The notes below the pieces were generated by a model. It worked only from the letters and a program-made list of their open reading frames with translations. It was not told the DNA's origin and made no database searches. Positions 1 through 8,993 of a stretch of DNA of 64,000 nt are shown here, piece after piece. The stretch is taken from contig NZ_PXNS01000012.1 of assembly GCF_003045775.1 (NCBI RefSeq), positions 1 to 64,000 of the forward strand, given 5' to 3'. The position numbers were made by a program, and so were the translations under genes. Within the stretch, counting starts at the first letter, position 1; every line of letters starts with the position of its first letter. Origin of the DNA: Halomonas litopenaei (lineage in GTDB: Bacteria > Pseudomonadota > Gammaproteobacteria > Pseudomonadales > Halomonadaceae).

Positions 1-200
1 CAACCTGATTCCTTCCCCGAGTTTCTTTCTTGAACAAGTCGTTGTCGAATCTGAAGCTGGCAGGCAAAGTTGCTTGTCCGGCGTTTTGTCGTGCCTGTGT
101 TTCGCCCTCGGCGGCGGTCGTGTCGTCATTCGGTGGCCACGAATTTTCCAATAGCCCCTTGTAAAAGACATGCCAGGCCCCATGTTGTGGGCGTTGGCGC

Positions 201-229
201 TTGCCAGTGCCCGGCGGGATTCTTAGAAT
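201..229 (+). promoter_or_regulatory. Sigma70-type promoter of tig
   Basis: A TTGCCA -35 element (201-206), a 17-nt spacer and a TAGAAT -10 element (224-229) lie 56 nt before the tig start codon. Positions 1-200 show no gene or RNA that I can recognise. Confidence 0.6.
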
Positions 230-285
230 CTCCCCTTTGACGTTTTCAATTTTTCAGTACGCCCCCAGTCGGTAGAGGATTATTC

Positions 286-1626
286 ATGCAAGTTTCCGTC
301 GATACGACCTCCCAGATCGAACGCCGCATCAACGTCCAGGTGCCGGCCGCCGAGATCGACGAGGCCGTCGCCGCCCGTCTCAAGGATGCCGCCAAGAACG
401 TTCGTCTCGACGGTTTCCGCAAGGGCAAGGTGCCGATGTCGGTCATCCGCCAGCGCTATGGTGCTGATGTGCGCAACGAGGTGGTGGGCGAGGTCATGCG
501 TGAGCGCTATGTTCGCGCCATTACCGATGAGAAGCTCAATCCGGCCGGCTACCCGCAGATCGAAGCCACCGTCAACGAGACCGGCAAGGACCTGGAGTTC
601 ACTGCCACCCTCGAGGTCTATCCTGAGTTCGAGCTGGCGACCATTGAAGGCGCCGAGGTCGAGCGTCCGGTGGTTGAAGTGACCGATGCCGACGTCGACG
701 AGATGATCGAGACGCTGCGCAAGCAGAACGCTGCCTGGGAAGAGGTTGAGCGTGCTGCAGAGCAGGGCGATCAGGTCAATATCGACTTCCAGGGCTTCCT
801 GGGTGACGAGCCGTTTGAAGGCGGCAGCGCCGAGAGCCACGATCTGGTGCTGGGTTCCGGCAGCTTCATCCCCGGCTTCGAGGATCAGCTCGAAGGTGCC
901 AAGGCGGGTGAGGACAAGGTCATCAGCGTGACCTTCCCCGAGGACTACCAGGCAGAGCAGCTGGCCGGCCAGGAAGCGACCTTCAAGGTCAAGGTCAACG
1001 CGGTCAAGGGCCAGGCGCTGCCGGAAGTCGATGCGGAATTCATCGAGAAATTCGGTGTCGAAGGTGGTGACGTCGAGGCGTTCCGCGCCGAGGTCAAGAA
1101 GAACATGAGCCGTGAGGCTGACCAGGCGGTCGAGAATCGCGTCAAGCAGCAGGTGCTCGAGGCCCTCAAGCAGGCCAACGAGATCCCCGTTCCCGAGTCG
1201 CTGGTCCAGCAGGAGGTCGATGGCCTCAAGCGTCAGGCGGCGCAGCAGTTTGGTCTGGGCGAGGACTTCGACGTCAGCCAGTTGCCCAACGAGCTGTTTA
1301 CCGAACAGGCCAAGAGCCGCGTGCAGGTCGGTCTGCTGCTGGCTGAGGTGATCAAGGTCAACGAGCTGGATGCTTCCGACGACGAGATCAAGGCAAAGGT
1401 CGAGGAGCTTGCACAGCAGTATCAGGAGCCCGAGCAGGTCGTCGAGTACTATATGGGCAACGAGCAGATGAAGACCCAGGTCAAGTCTGCACTGCTGGAA
1501 GAAAAGGCCGTCGACGCTTTGCTCGATCAGGCCAATGTGAAGGACGTGGAAATGTCCTACCAGCAGGCCCTGGCTGCCGCGCAGCAGCAGCCGGGCGACG
1601 AGGCGGAGGAAGGCGAGGACGCTTGA
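286..1626 (+). CDS. tig: Trigger factor (ribosome-associated chaperone and prolyl isomerase)
   Basis: Trigger factor binds at the ribosome exit tunnel and shields nascent chains. The 446-residue product matches the usual family length. The N-terminal ribosome-binding domain carries the signature GFRKGKVP at residues 43-50. A FKBP-type isomerase domain follows at about 160-245 (GDQVNIDFQGFLGDEPFEGG), then the helical C-terminal chaperone domain, ending in an acidic tail rich in Glu and Asp. The ATG at 286 is preceded by GTAGAGGA. It heads the conserved tig-clpP-clpX-lon-hupB-ppiD order. A GC-rich hairpin follows the stop codon. Confidence 0.97.
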   Translation: MQVSVDTTSQIERRINVQVPAAEIDEAVAARLKDAAKNVRLDGFRKGKVPMSVIRQRYGADVRNEVVGEVMRERYVRAITDEKLNPAGYPQIEATVNETGKDLEFTATLEVYPEFELATIEGAEVERPVVEVTDADVDEMIETLRKQNAAWEEVERAAEQGDQVNIDFQGFLGDEPFEGGSAESHDLVLGSGSFIPGFEDQLEGAKAGEDKVISVTFPEDYQAEQLAGQEATFKVKVNAVKGQALPEVDAEFIEKFGVEGGDVEAFRAEVKKNMSREADQAVENRVKQQVLEALKQANEIPVPESLVQQEVDGLKRQAAQQFGLGEDFDVSQLPNELFTEQAKSRVQVGLLLAEVIKVNELDASDDEIKAKVEELAQQYQEPEQVVEYYMGNEQMKTQVKSALLEEKAVDALLDQANVKDVEMSYQQALAAAQQQPGDEAEEGEDA

Positions 1627-1639
1627 GGCGCCTCTCCTG

Positions 1640-1670
1640 GCCGGCCCCGTCGGGCCGGCTTCGTCGTTTT
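1640..1670 (+). terminator. Terminator-like hairpin after tig
   Basis: GCCGGCCC (1640-1647) pairs with GGGCCGGC (1652-1659) across a CGTC loop. A T-rich stretch that includes TTTT follows. Because clpP starts 30 nt later, this may only attenuate transcription. Confidence 0.55.
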
Positions 1671-1699
1671 GTCACGCAAGGAAACAAGGACATCTCCTC

Positions 1700-2320
1700 A
1701 TGAACACCGAGTTCGATATCAACGCTGCCGGCGGCCTTGTGCCCATGGTGGTCGAGCAGAGCGCCCGCGGCGAGCGTGCCTACGACATCTACTCCCGGCT
1801 GTTGAAGGAGCGGGTGATCTTCCTGGTGGGGCCGGTCGAAGACTATATGGCCAACCTGCTGGTCGCCCAGCTGTTGTTCCTGGAGTCCGAGAACCCGGAC
1901 AAGGACATCCACCTTTACATCAATTCGCCCGGCGGTTCGGTGACGGCGGGGATGTCCATCTACGACACCATGCAGTTCATCAAGCCTGACGTCTCGACCG
2001 TCTGTATCGGTCAGGCGGCGAGCATGGGAGCCCTGCTGCTGGCCGGTGGTGCCGCTGGCAAGCGCTATTGCCTGCCCAACTCGCGGATGATGATCCACCA
2101 GCCGCTGGGTGGCTATCAGGGGCAGGCCTCGGACATCGAGATTCACACCCGTGAAATTTTGGGCATCCGCGAGCGACTGAACCAGATCCTGGCGCACCAC
2201 ACCGGCCAGGATATCGAGACCATCGCCAAGGATACCGATCGCGACAACTTCATGAACGGCGCCCAGGCCGCGGAGTATGGCCTGATCGACGCAGTGCTGG
2301 ATAAGCGCCCGGCATCCTGA
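1700..2320 (+). CDS. clpP: ATP-dependent Clp protease, proteolytic subunit
   Basis: ClpP is the serine peptidase of the ClpXP and ClpAP complexes, forming a double heptameric chamber. The 206-residue product has family length. The nucleophile Ser108 lies in GQAASMGA and the catalytic His133 in MMIHQPLGG; an Asp near residue 180 would complete the triad. The N-terminal segment up to about residue 14 resembles the autoprocessed propeptide of E. coli ClpP. The ATG at 1700 follows an AAGGA-type ribosome binding site. clpX lies 75 nt downstream, as in most gammaproteobacteria. Confidence 0.97.
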   Translation: MNTEFDINAAGGLVPMVVEQSARGERAYDIYSRLLKERVIFLVGPVEDYMANLLVAQLLFLESENPDKDIHLYINSPGGSVTAGMSIYDTMQFIKPDVSTVCIGQAASMGALLLAGGAAGKRYCLPNSRMMIHQPLGGYQGQASDIEIHTREILGIRERLNQILAHHTGQDIETIAKDTDRDNFMNGAQAAEYGLIDAVLDKRPAS

Positions 2321-2355
2321 TAGCGTGATAGCTCGCGCGATGACTACGTGATTAC

Positions 2356-2376
2356 CGGTGGCCCCTGGGGCCACCG
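2356..2376. repeat. Perfect 10-bp inverted repeat between clpP and clpX
   Basis: Arms at 2356-2365 and 2367-2376 are exact reverse complements around a single T. As RNA this would form a hairpin about 20 nt before the clpX start. No T tract follows, so it is not a classical terminator. Confidence 0.6.
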
Positions 2377-2395
2377 CTGCCAGAGAGGTACGCGA

Positions 2396-3685
2396 ATGGC
2401 CGACGGCAAAGGCAAGGACGACAACGGCAAGCTTCTGTATTGTTCGTTCTGTGGCAAGAACCAGAACGAAGTACGCAAGCTGATCGCCGGTCCGTCCGTT
2501 TATATCTGCGATGAGTGTGTCGATCTCTGCAACGACATCATTCGCGAAGAAGTTCTCGATGCCGATGCCGAGAGCGACGAGGAGCGTCTGCCCGTTCCGC
2601 GCGAAATTCGACACACCCTCGACGACTACGTGATCGGTCAGGACCGCGCCAAGACGGTGCTGTCGGTGGCCGTGTACAACCACTACAAGCGTCTGCGTCA
2701 CAGTGGCAAGGATGAGGTCGAGCTCGGCAAGTCGAACATCCTGCTGATCGGGCCCACCGGTAGCGGCAAGACTCTGCTGGCGGAGACCCTGGCGCGGTTG
2801 CTCAATGTTCCCTTCACCATCGCCGATGCCACCACGCTGACCGAAGCGGGCTACGTCGGCGAGGATGTCGAGAACATCATCCAGAAGCTGCTGCAGAAGT
2901 GCGACTACGACGTGGACAAGGCCGAGCGTGGCATTGTCTACATCGACGAGATCGACAAGATCTCGCGCAAGTCGGACAATCCGTCGATCACCCGGGATGT
3001 TTCTGGCGAGGGCGTGCAGCAGGCGCTGTTGAAGCTGATCGAGGGCACCACGGCCTCGGTGCCTCCGCAAGGTGGTCGCAAGCATCCGCAGCAGGAGTTT
3101 CTGCAGGTCGATACCGGCAATATCCTGTTTATCGTCGGCGGTGCCTTCGCCGGCCTCGACAAGGTTATCCGGGATCGTGCCGAGACCGGTGGCATTGGTT
3201 TCAATGCCGAGGTCAAGAGCAAGGATGAGACCAAGGGTGTCGGCGATCTGCTGCTGGACGTGGAACCCGAGGATCTGGTCAAGTTCGGCCTGATTCCCGA
3301 GTTCGTCGGACGTCTGCCGGTCATCGCAACCTTGACCGAGCTGACCGAAGACGCACTGATTCAGATTCTGACCGAGCCGAAGAACTCGCTGGTCAAGCAG
3401 TACGCTCGGTTGTTCGACATGGAAGGCGTCGAGCTGGACTTCCGCGAGGATGCCCTGCGCGCGGTGGCCCACAAGGCAATGGCGCGCAAGACCGGCGCCC
3501 GTGGCCTGCGTTCGATTCTCGAGTCGGTGCTGCTCGACACGATGTACGAGATTCCCTCTCTCGAGGGCGTCAGCAAGGTGGTTATCGACGCCTCTGTCAT
3601 CGGTGGGGAGAGTGATCCCCTGCTGATCTACAGCCAGGCCAGCGACGCTGAGGAAGACACTCGCGTGGACGGCACCGACGGCTAG
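2396..3685 (+). CDS. clpX: ATP-dependent Clp protease, ATPase subunit ClpX
   Basis: ClpX is the AAA+ unfoldase that feeds substrates to ClpP. I place the start at ATG 2396 (MADGKGKDD), preceded by AGAGAGG, rather than at the in-frame GTG 2348, whose extra residues are not family-like; this gives 429 residues. The N-terminal C4 zinc-binding domain is visible (CSFC near the start and CDECVDLC further on). The Walker A motif is GPTGSGKT and the Walker B motif is IVYIDEIDK. The stop codon lies in the loop of a small hairpin, and a strong terminator follows. Confidence 0.97.
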   Translation: MADGKGKDDNGKLLYCSFCGKNQNEVRKLIAGPSVYICDECVDLCNDIIREEVLDADAESDEERLPVPREIRHTLDDYVIGQDRAKTVLSVAVYNHYKRLRHSGKDEVELGKSNILLIGPTGSGKTLLAETLARLLNVPFTIADATTLTEAGYVGEDVENIIQKLLQKCDYDVDKAERGIVYIDEIDKISRKSDNPSITRDVSGEGVQQALLKLIEGTTASVPPQGGRKHPQQEFLQVDTGNILFIVGGAFAGLDKVIRDRAETGGIGFNAEVKSKDETKGVGDLLLDVEPEDLVKFGLIPEFVGRLPVIATLTELTEDALIQILTEPKNSLVKQYARLFDMEGVELDFREDALRAVAHKAMARKTGARGLRSILESVLLDTMYEIPSLEGVSKVVIDASVIGGESDPLLIYSQASDAEEDTRVDGTDG

Positions 3686-3713
3686 TCCGTCAGCGCTTCC
3701 CGCGACGCCGTCA

Positions 3714-3739
3714 AAAGGGGCCGCAGACGCGGCCCCTTT
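3714..3739 (+). terminator. Rho-independent terminator after clpX
   Basis: An 11-bp stem (3714-3724 with 3729-3739) has an AGAC loop and is flanked by A on the left and T on the right. It separates clpPX from lon. Confidence 0.85.
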
Positions 3740-3781
3740 GTCTGCCGGAGCCTTCGATGGCGATTCGGCTAGGCGTTTCCC

Positions 3782-3808
3782 CTTGCAATGCCTCGGGGCT
3801 GCCCCCAT
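3782..3808 (+). promoter_or_regulatory. Sigma32-like heat-shock promoter of lon
   Basis: CTTGCAA (3782-3788), a 14-nt spacer and CCCCAT (3803-3808) match the RpoH consensus layout CTTGAAA-N11-16-CCCCAT. It lies 40 nt upstream of the lon ATG. Heat-shock control of lon is established in E. coli; activity here is inferred. Confidence 0.65.
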
Positions 3809-3848
3809 CCCCTTAGGTTTCACCCGCTAAGTTTGAGGAACGTCTGCG

Positions 3849-6257
3849 ATGCAGCAGAACGCCGAACAGACTATGAGTCTGCCCCTTTTGCCACTGCGTG
3901 ACGTGGTGGTATACCCGCAGATGGTCATCCCCTTGTTTGTCGGCAGAGAGAAGTCGATTCAAGCGCTGGAAGCCGCCATGGCGGATGACAAGCGGGTCTT
4001 GCTGGTCGCCCAGCGTGAGGCGAGCAAGGATGATCCCGATGACGAAGATCTGTTCGCCATCGGCACGGTAGCCGAGATCATGCAGCTGCTGAAACTCCCG
4101 GACGGTACCGTCAAGGTGCTGATCGAGGGCGAGTCTCGCGCCGATATCGGTGAGATCTCGGTAGCCGAAGAGGGTTACTCCACGGCCCAGGTGATACTGC
4201 GTTCCAGCGAGCCCCTGAGCGAGCGTGAGCAGGAGTCGTTGGTGCGGGTGCTGCTCAACCAGTTCGAGCAGTACGTCAAGATGTCGAAGAAGGTGCCCAA
4301 CGAGGTACTGAATTCGCTGTCCGGGATCGAGGATCCCAGCCGCCTGGTGGATACGATCTGCGCCCATCTGTCGCTGAAGATCGGCGACAAGCAGGAATTG
4401 CTCGAGATGGATCGCGTCCGCGATCGTATCGAGCACCTGATGGCGCTGATCGAAGCCGAGATCGACCTGCTGCAGGTAGAGAAGCGCATTCGCTCCAGGG
4501 TCAAGGACCAGATGGAGAAGTCCCAGCGCGAGTACTACCTCAACGAGCAGATGAAGGCCATCCAGAAGGAGATGGGCGAGCTCGAGAACGCGCCAAACGA
4601 GGCCGACAAGTACGAGCAGGCCATCAAGGACTCCGGGATGCCCAAGGAGGCCGCCGACAAGGCCAACCAGGAGCTCGGCAAGTTGCGCATGATGTCACCT
4701 TCCTCGGCGGAGGCGACGGTGGTGCGCTCTTACCTCGACTGGCTGGTGTCGGTACCGTGGAAGAAACGTACCCGGGTCAAGCACGATCTGATCAATGCCC
4801 AGAAGGTGCTCGACGAGGACCACTATGGACTGGATGAGGTCAAGGAACGCATCCTCGAGTATCTGGCCGTGCACAAGCGGGTCAAGAAGCTCAAGGGGCC
4901 GGTGCTGTGTCTGGTGGGGCCTCCCGGCGTCGGCAAGACCTCGCTGGGCAAGTCCATCGCCCGGGCGACCAATCGCAAGTATGTGCGTCTGGCCCTCGGC
5001 GGCGTGCGTGATGAATCGGAAATCCGTGGGCATCGCCGGACCTATATCGGCTCTCTGCCCGGAAAGCCGATCCAGCGCATGGCCAAGGCGGGGGTGAAGA
5101 ACCCGTTGTTCCTGCTTGACGAGGTCGACAAGGTCGGCATGGACCATCGTGGAGATCCTGCGTCTGCGCTGCTTGAGGTGCTGGACCCCGAACAGAACAA
5201 CACCTTCAGTGACCACTACCTGGAGCTGGACTACGATCTGTCGGAAACCCTGTTCATCTGTACCGCCAACTCGATGAATATTCCGGGGCCGCTGCTGGAC
5301 CGCATGGAGGTGATACGCCTCCCGGGGTACACCGAGGATGAGAAGCTGGCCATCGCCACGCGCTATCTGGTGCCCAAGCAGCTGGCCGCTAACGGCTTCA
5401 AGGAAGATGAGCTGAGCTTTGGTGAGGATGCGCTGCTGGAGCTGATTCGCTACTACACCCGCGAAGCCGGCGTTCGCGAGCTCGAGCGGCAGATCGCCAA
5501 GGTCAGTCGCAAGGTGTTGCGTGAGCGGCTCGAGAAGGAAGGCAAGGAAGGTGCCCTGGGCTCACAGACGCTGGCGGCCGAGGATATCGAAGCCTACGCT
5601 GGCGTGCGGCGTTACAGCTACGGTCTGGCCGACCAGCAGGACCAGGTCGGTCGTGTGACCGGACTCGCCTGGACCTCGGTGGGAGGTGAGTTGCTCAATA
5701 TCGAGTCGGTGGTGACGCCTGGCAAGGGGCGTCTCAACAAGACCGGTTCACTGGGTGACGTCATGAAGGAGTCGGTGAGTGCCGCCCAGACGGTGGTGCG
5801 GGCCCGCGCCGAGGCGCTGGGGATCGATCCCGAGCGGTTCGAGAAGGAAGACCTGCATATCCACGTGCCGGAGGGAGCCACCCCCAAGGACGGCCCCAGC
5901 GCGGGTATCGCCATGGTGACCGCCATGGTCTCGGCATTCTGCAACCGTCCTGTGCGTTGCGACGTTGCGATGACCGGTGAGGTCAACCTGAGAGGCGAAG
6001 TCATGCCGATCGGTGGGCTCAAGGAGAAATTGCTGGCGGCCAGGCGCGGTGGTATAAAGACGGTGCTAATACCCGAGGAGAACCGTCGCGATCTCAAGGA
6101 GGTCCCTGAAAATATCAAGGATGCTCTGACGATCCATCCGGTTCGCTGGATTGATGAAGTGCTCGAGCTCGCTCTGTCACAAAAGGTGGATCAAAAAACC
6201 GACGATTCACTGTCGACAGAGTCGTCTGCGACACACTCAATGGTCAGCACACACTAG
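3849..6257 (+). CDS. lon: ATP-dependent protease Lon
   Basis: Lon is a homo-oligomeric AAA+ serine protease that degrades misfolded and regulatory proteins in the cytoplasm. The 802-residue product shows the N-terminal substrate-binding domain (LPLLPLRDVVVYPQMVIPLF), a coiled-coil linker, a Walker A motif GPPGVGKTS, and the C-terminal protease domain with the nucleophile Ser in PKDGPSAGI and a catalytic Lys in GGLKEKLLAARR. The Ser/Thr-rich C-terminal tail makes it slightly longer than E. coli Lon (784). The ATG at 3849 is preceded by GAGGA. A sigma32-like promoter lies upstream and a separate hupB promoter downstream. Confidence 0.97.
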   Translation: MQQNAEQTMSLPLLPLRDVVVYPQMVIPLFVGREKSIQALEAAMADDKRVLLVAQREASKDDPDDEDLFAIGTVAEIMQLLKLPDGTVKVLIEGESRADIGEISVAEEGYSTAQVILRSSEPLSEREQESLVRVLLNQFEQYVKMSKKVPNEVLNSLSGIEDPSRLVDTICAHLSLKIGDKQELLEMDRVRDRIEHLMALIEAEIDLLQVEKRIRSRVKDQMEKSQREYYLNEQMKAIQKEMGELENAPNEADKYEQAIKDSGMPKEAADKANQELGKLRMMSPSSAEATVVRSYLDWLVSVPWKKRTRVKHDLINAQKVLDEDHYGLDEVKERILEYLAVHKRVKKLKGPVLCLVGPPGVGKTSLGKSIARATNRKYVRLALGGVRDESEIRGHRRTYIGSLPGKPIQRMAKAGVKNPLFLLDEVDKVGMDHRGDPASALLEVLDPEQNNTFSDHYLELDYDLSETLFICTANSMNIPGPLLDRMEVIRLPGYTEDEKLAIATRYLVPKQLAANGFKEDELSFGEDALLELIRYYTREAGVRELERQIAKVSRKVLRERLEKEGKEGALGSQTLAAEDIEAYAGVRRYSYGLADQQDQVGRVTGLAWTSVGGELLNIESVVTPGKGRLNKTGSLGDVMKESVSAAQTVVRARAEALGIDPERFEKEDLHIHVPEGATPKDGPSAGIAMVTAMVSAFCNRPVRCDVAMTGEVNLRGEVMPIGGLKEKLLAARRGGIKTVLIPEENRRDLKEVPENIKDALTIHPVRWIDEVLELALSQKVDQKTDDSLSTESSATHSMVSTH

Positions 6258-6322
6258 TGACGTTTTTTCCATGATCTTGGGTGTAGAATGCCGAGTTCAT
6301 GCGGATTGGCAAGGAAGGTTGC

Positions 6323-6352
6323 TTGACAGGTCTTTTGCAGCATTGCTATAAA
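6323..6352 (+). promoter_or_regulatory. Strong sigma70 promoter of hupB
   Basis: A consensus TTGACA (6323-6328), an 18-nt spacer and TATAAA (6347-6352) sit 82 nt upstream of hupB, in an AT-rich stretch. Confidence 0.8.
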
Positions 6353-6434
6353 TTATCGCCATGCTGCGATCGAGCCTGTCGGCAAGAAGTATCGCCGTTT
6401 CGAATTTTTTTCTGTAATAGTCAAGGGGTGAAGT

Positions 6435-6707
6435 GTGAACAAGTCCGAGCTGATTGATGCCATTGCCGCGTCTGCCGATATTCCGAAGGCCGCCGCTTCT
6501 CGCGCGCTGGATGCTATGGTGGAATCCGTGACCGAGAGCCTGAAGCAGGGCGACAGCGTTTCACTGGTTGGCTTTGGTACCTTCTCCGTCAAGGAGCGCG
6601 CTGCACGTACCGGCCGCAACCCGCAGACCGGTCAGCCGATCGAAATCAGTGCCGCCAAGGTGCCGAGCTTCAAGGCCGGCAAGGCTCTGAAGGATTCCGT
6701 CAACTAA
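6435..6707 (+). CDS. hupB: DNA-binding protein HU-beta
   Basis: HU is a small nucleoid protein that binds and bends DNA as a dimer. The 90-residue product begins MNKSELIDAIAASADIPKAA and has the HU signature GFGTFSVKERAARTGRNPQTG, followed by the DNA-binding arm. It uses a GTG start at 6435 behind AAGGGGTG. Its own promoter and terminator make it monocistronic, in the conserved position between lon and ppiD. Confidence 0.97.
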   Translation: MNKSELIDAIAASADIPKAAASRALDAMVESVTESLKQGDSVSLVGFGTFSVKERAARTGRNPQTGQPIEISAAKVPSFKAGKALKDSVN

Positions 6708-6788
6708 GACGCGTGGTCTCGGCGGCACGTCGAGCATCGTCACGTTGACACGAGTCTGGCGGCCACCGCCTACGCCGGACTCGCCAAG

Positions 6789-6817
6789 GGCGCATCGCTA
6801 TCGCGGTGCGCCTTTTT
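6789..6817 (+). terminator. Rho-independent terminator after hupB
   Basis: A 10-bp stem (6789-6798 with 6803-6812, one G-T pair) has a TATC loop and is followed by TTTTT. Confidence 0.85.
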
Positions 6818-6900
6818 CATGAGTTTGGGGGAGGTCGCGCCAGGCCCTCGGGTGCGTATACTGGTGCGCGAAGAATCCCCATCCTTTCGCAGAGGCATGC

Positions 6901-8721
6901 ATGCTGCAGAGTATTCGCGACCGATCCCAGAGCTGGATCGCAAAGATCATCATTGGTGCCGTGATCGTCACCATGGCACTGTTTGGCGTGGAGTCGTTGA
7001 TTGGTCTATTCGGACAATCCGGCGATGAGGTCGCCACGGTCAATGGTGAGCCCATCAATCGCCAGCAGGTCGAACTGAATGTCCAGCGCGCCATGCGCTC
7101 CAACCAGGTGCCGGCCGACCAGGAGCGCGCGCTGCGCGGCGAAGTGCTCGAAGGCTTGATCAGTGACCGCTTGATGATCGACTACGCCAAGAACGGCGGA
7201 CTAGCGGTTTCGGACAATCAACTCGACCAGTTGATCGTCAGTCGCCCGGAGTTTCAGAATGCCGATGGCCAGTTCGACCAGGAGCTCTTCCGCAGCCGTC
7301 TATCAAGTGTCGGCTATACGCCATTGTCCTTCCGCGAGCAGCTCAGTCGTGACGTCATGCGCGGGCACATTCAGCAAGGCCTGATCGCCAGCGACTTCAC
7401 CTTGCCAGGTGAACGCGAGCGGCTTGCCGAGTTGCAGCGCCAGACGCGTAGTTTCCGCTACCACCGGCTGACCGAGGCGGACCTCGAGGCGCCTGTCGAG
7501 GTGTCTCAGGCGGAAATGACAGCCTACTACAACGAGCATCAGCAGGAATTCCTGCGGCCGGAGCAGGTCAAGCTCGGTTACATCGTGCTCGATCAGGAGG
7601 CCATGGCCGCCGATATCGAGGTGAGCGAGGAGGACCTGCGCGAAGCCTGGGAAGCCCAGGCGGAGAACGCCGATCGTCAGATATCACATATCATGGTGAC
7701 CTTCGGCGACGAGCGCAGCAGAGACGAGGCCGAGGCCCGTATCGAAGCCATCAAGGCGCGACTGGCCGATGGCGACGCGTTCGACGATCTGGCGGCCGAG
7801 TTCTCCGATGACACATCCACCAGCGACGATGGTGGCGATCTTGGGGTGATCACCCGGGGTATCTTCGGCGAGGCCTTTGAAGAGGCCGCCTTTGCCCTCG
7901 ACGAGGGCCAGGTCTCCGAGGCGGTCGAGACCGACAACGGACTGCACCTGATCAAGGTGACCGAGATTGATCGTGCGGACTTTGCCTCCGAGCGTGACCG
8001 TCTGCGTGATCAGCTTGCTCAGGCACAGGTGCGTGACGCCTTCAATGACAAGGCCCAGCAGTTGATCGACGAGAGCTTCGCTGCCGACGATCTTCAGAGT
8101 GTGGCTGACGACCTTGGACTCGAGCGTCAGACCAGTGATTGGGTCGGTCGTGAAGGCGCTGAAGGCGTACTGGCCGAACCTGGCGTGATGGATCAGGCCT
8201 TCAGCGATGAGGTGCTTGGAGAGGGCTTCAACAGCGAGGTCATCGAGCTGGATGGTTCACGGCGTCTGGTGCTGCGGGTACTCGATCACCGCGACGCGGC
8301 GACGCTCCCACTGGAGCAGGTGAAGGACCAGGTCGAAGCGGCGGTGCGTCAGGCCAAGACCCGCGACGCCTTGATCGAGCTTGCTGAAGAGCGAGTGTCG
8401 CAGCTGCAGGGGGGCCAGTCGCTGGACATCGATTGGCAGCGTGCTGACAACATCAGCCGTCAGGACGCGCCCAGCGTACCCGATGCAGTGCTGACCACCG
8501 CGTTCAAGCTGCCGCATCCTGAAGAGGGCCAGGTGGTTTACGGCCGGGCGGTCGATGGCGCCGATGTCAGTCTTATTGCGCTGGAGAGCATTGGCCAGGG
8601 TGAGGGTAACCAGCAGATGGAGCAGTTTGTCGCCAGCATGGCCGAGCGGCTGCGTGCCCAGGCGGTGCTGGATGGCCTGTTGACCCATCTACGCGATACC
8701 GGCGAGATCGAGCGTTACTAG
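6901..8721 (+). CDS. ppiD: Periplasmic folding chaperone PpiD (parvulin domain)
   Basis: PpiD is an inner-membrane-anchored periplasmic chaperone that helps newly exported proteins fold near the Sec translocon. The 606-residue product has one N-terminal membrane anchor (about residues 16-38, IIIGAVIVTMALFGVESLIG), a SurA-like N-terminal chaperone region, a single central parvulin domain (about 260-360, starting ISHIMVTFGDE and containing SDDGGDLG) and a C-terminal domain. The length is close to the E. coli protein (623). A TATACT element lies about 40 nt before the ATG, but no convincing -35 accompanies it. A terminator follows the gene. Confidence 0.93.
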   Translation: MLQSIRDRSQSWIAKIIIGAVIVTMALFGVESLIGLFGQSGDEVATVNGEPINRQQVELNVQRAMRSNQVPADQERALRGEVLEGLISDRLMIDYAKNGGLAVSDNQLDQLIVSRPEFQNADGQFDQELFRSRLSSVGYTPLSFREQLSRDVMRGHIQQGLIASDFTLPGERERLAELQRQTRSFRYHRLTEADLEAPVEVSQAEMTAYYNEHQQEFLRPEQVKLGYIVLDQEAMAADIEVSEEDLREAWEAQAENADRQISHIMVTFGDERSRDEAEARIEAIKARLADGDAFDDLAAEFSDDTSTSDDGGDLGVITRGIFGEAFEEAAFALDEGQVSEAVETDNGLHLIKVTEIDRADFASERDRLRDQLAQAQVRDAFNDKAQQLIDESFAADDLQSVADDLGLERQTSDWVGREGAEGVLAEPGVMDQAFSDEVLGEGFNSEVIELDGSRRLVLRVLDHRDAATLPLEQVKDQVEAAVRQAKTRDALIELAEERVSQLQGGQSLDIDWQRADNISRQDAPSVPDAVLTTAFKLPHPEEGQVVYGRAVDGADVSLIALESIGQGEGNQQMEQFVASMAERLRAQAVLDGLLTHLRDTGEIERY

Positions 8722-8781
8722 CCAACTCGTCTAGCCAGCGCGGAGAGGGGCCATACGCGTGTCGCGGTCCCCCTGCTGTCG

Positions 8782-8809
8782 AAAAGGAGCGCCATCTGGC
8801 GCTCCTTTT
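8782..8809 (+). terminator. Rho-independent terminator after ppiD
   Basis: A 12-bp perfect stem (8782-8793 with 8798-8809) has an ATCT loop, with the A run and T run at its base. Confidence 0.88.
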
Positions 8810-8891
8810 CGTTGGCGCCGGCCTGTGAAGTCCTGTTGGAACGATTGTTGGAGCGATGTTTCGGGTATTGCGTGCCTGCTCGATGGTTCTT

Positions 8892-8993
8892 TTTATACCG
8901 TTATCTTGCGTTCTGGTGAAGCGCATACGGCGTTCAGGGTATAGCGTCGCACAAGGCCTCTGCATAGGCTGTTTATATTTATACCGTTATCTT
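8892..8993 (+). promoter_or_regulatory. Two identical 16-bp elements upstream of the COG0523 GTPase gene
   Basis: TTTATACCGTTATCTT occurs exactly at 8892-8907 and 8978-8993, 86 bp apart. The core ATACCGTTAT is an imperfect palindrome with 4 of 5 pairs. The downstream copy ends 48 nt before the gene start. An operator pair is the likely meaning; the regulator, possibly Zur-like, is inferred from the COG0523 context and not shown by the sequence. Confidence 0.5.

Noticed and set aside
1..200. Searched for a tRNA or partial gene upstream of tig
   Set aside because: No cloverleaf or family-like frame could be recognised by eye.
1481..3823. A 780-codon open frame on the minus strand across clpP and clpX
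   Set aside because: It is antisense to recognised essential genes and has the composition expected of a GC-rich mirror frame; no family resemblance.
6857..6884. TATACT and CCCCATCC before ppiD as sigma70 and sigma32 promoters
   Set aside because: Neither has a convincing -35 element at the right distance.
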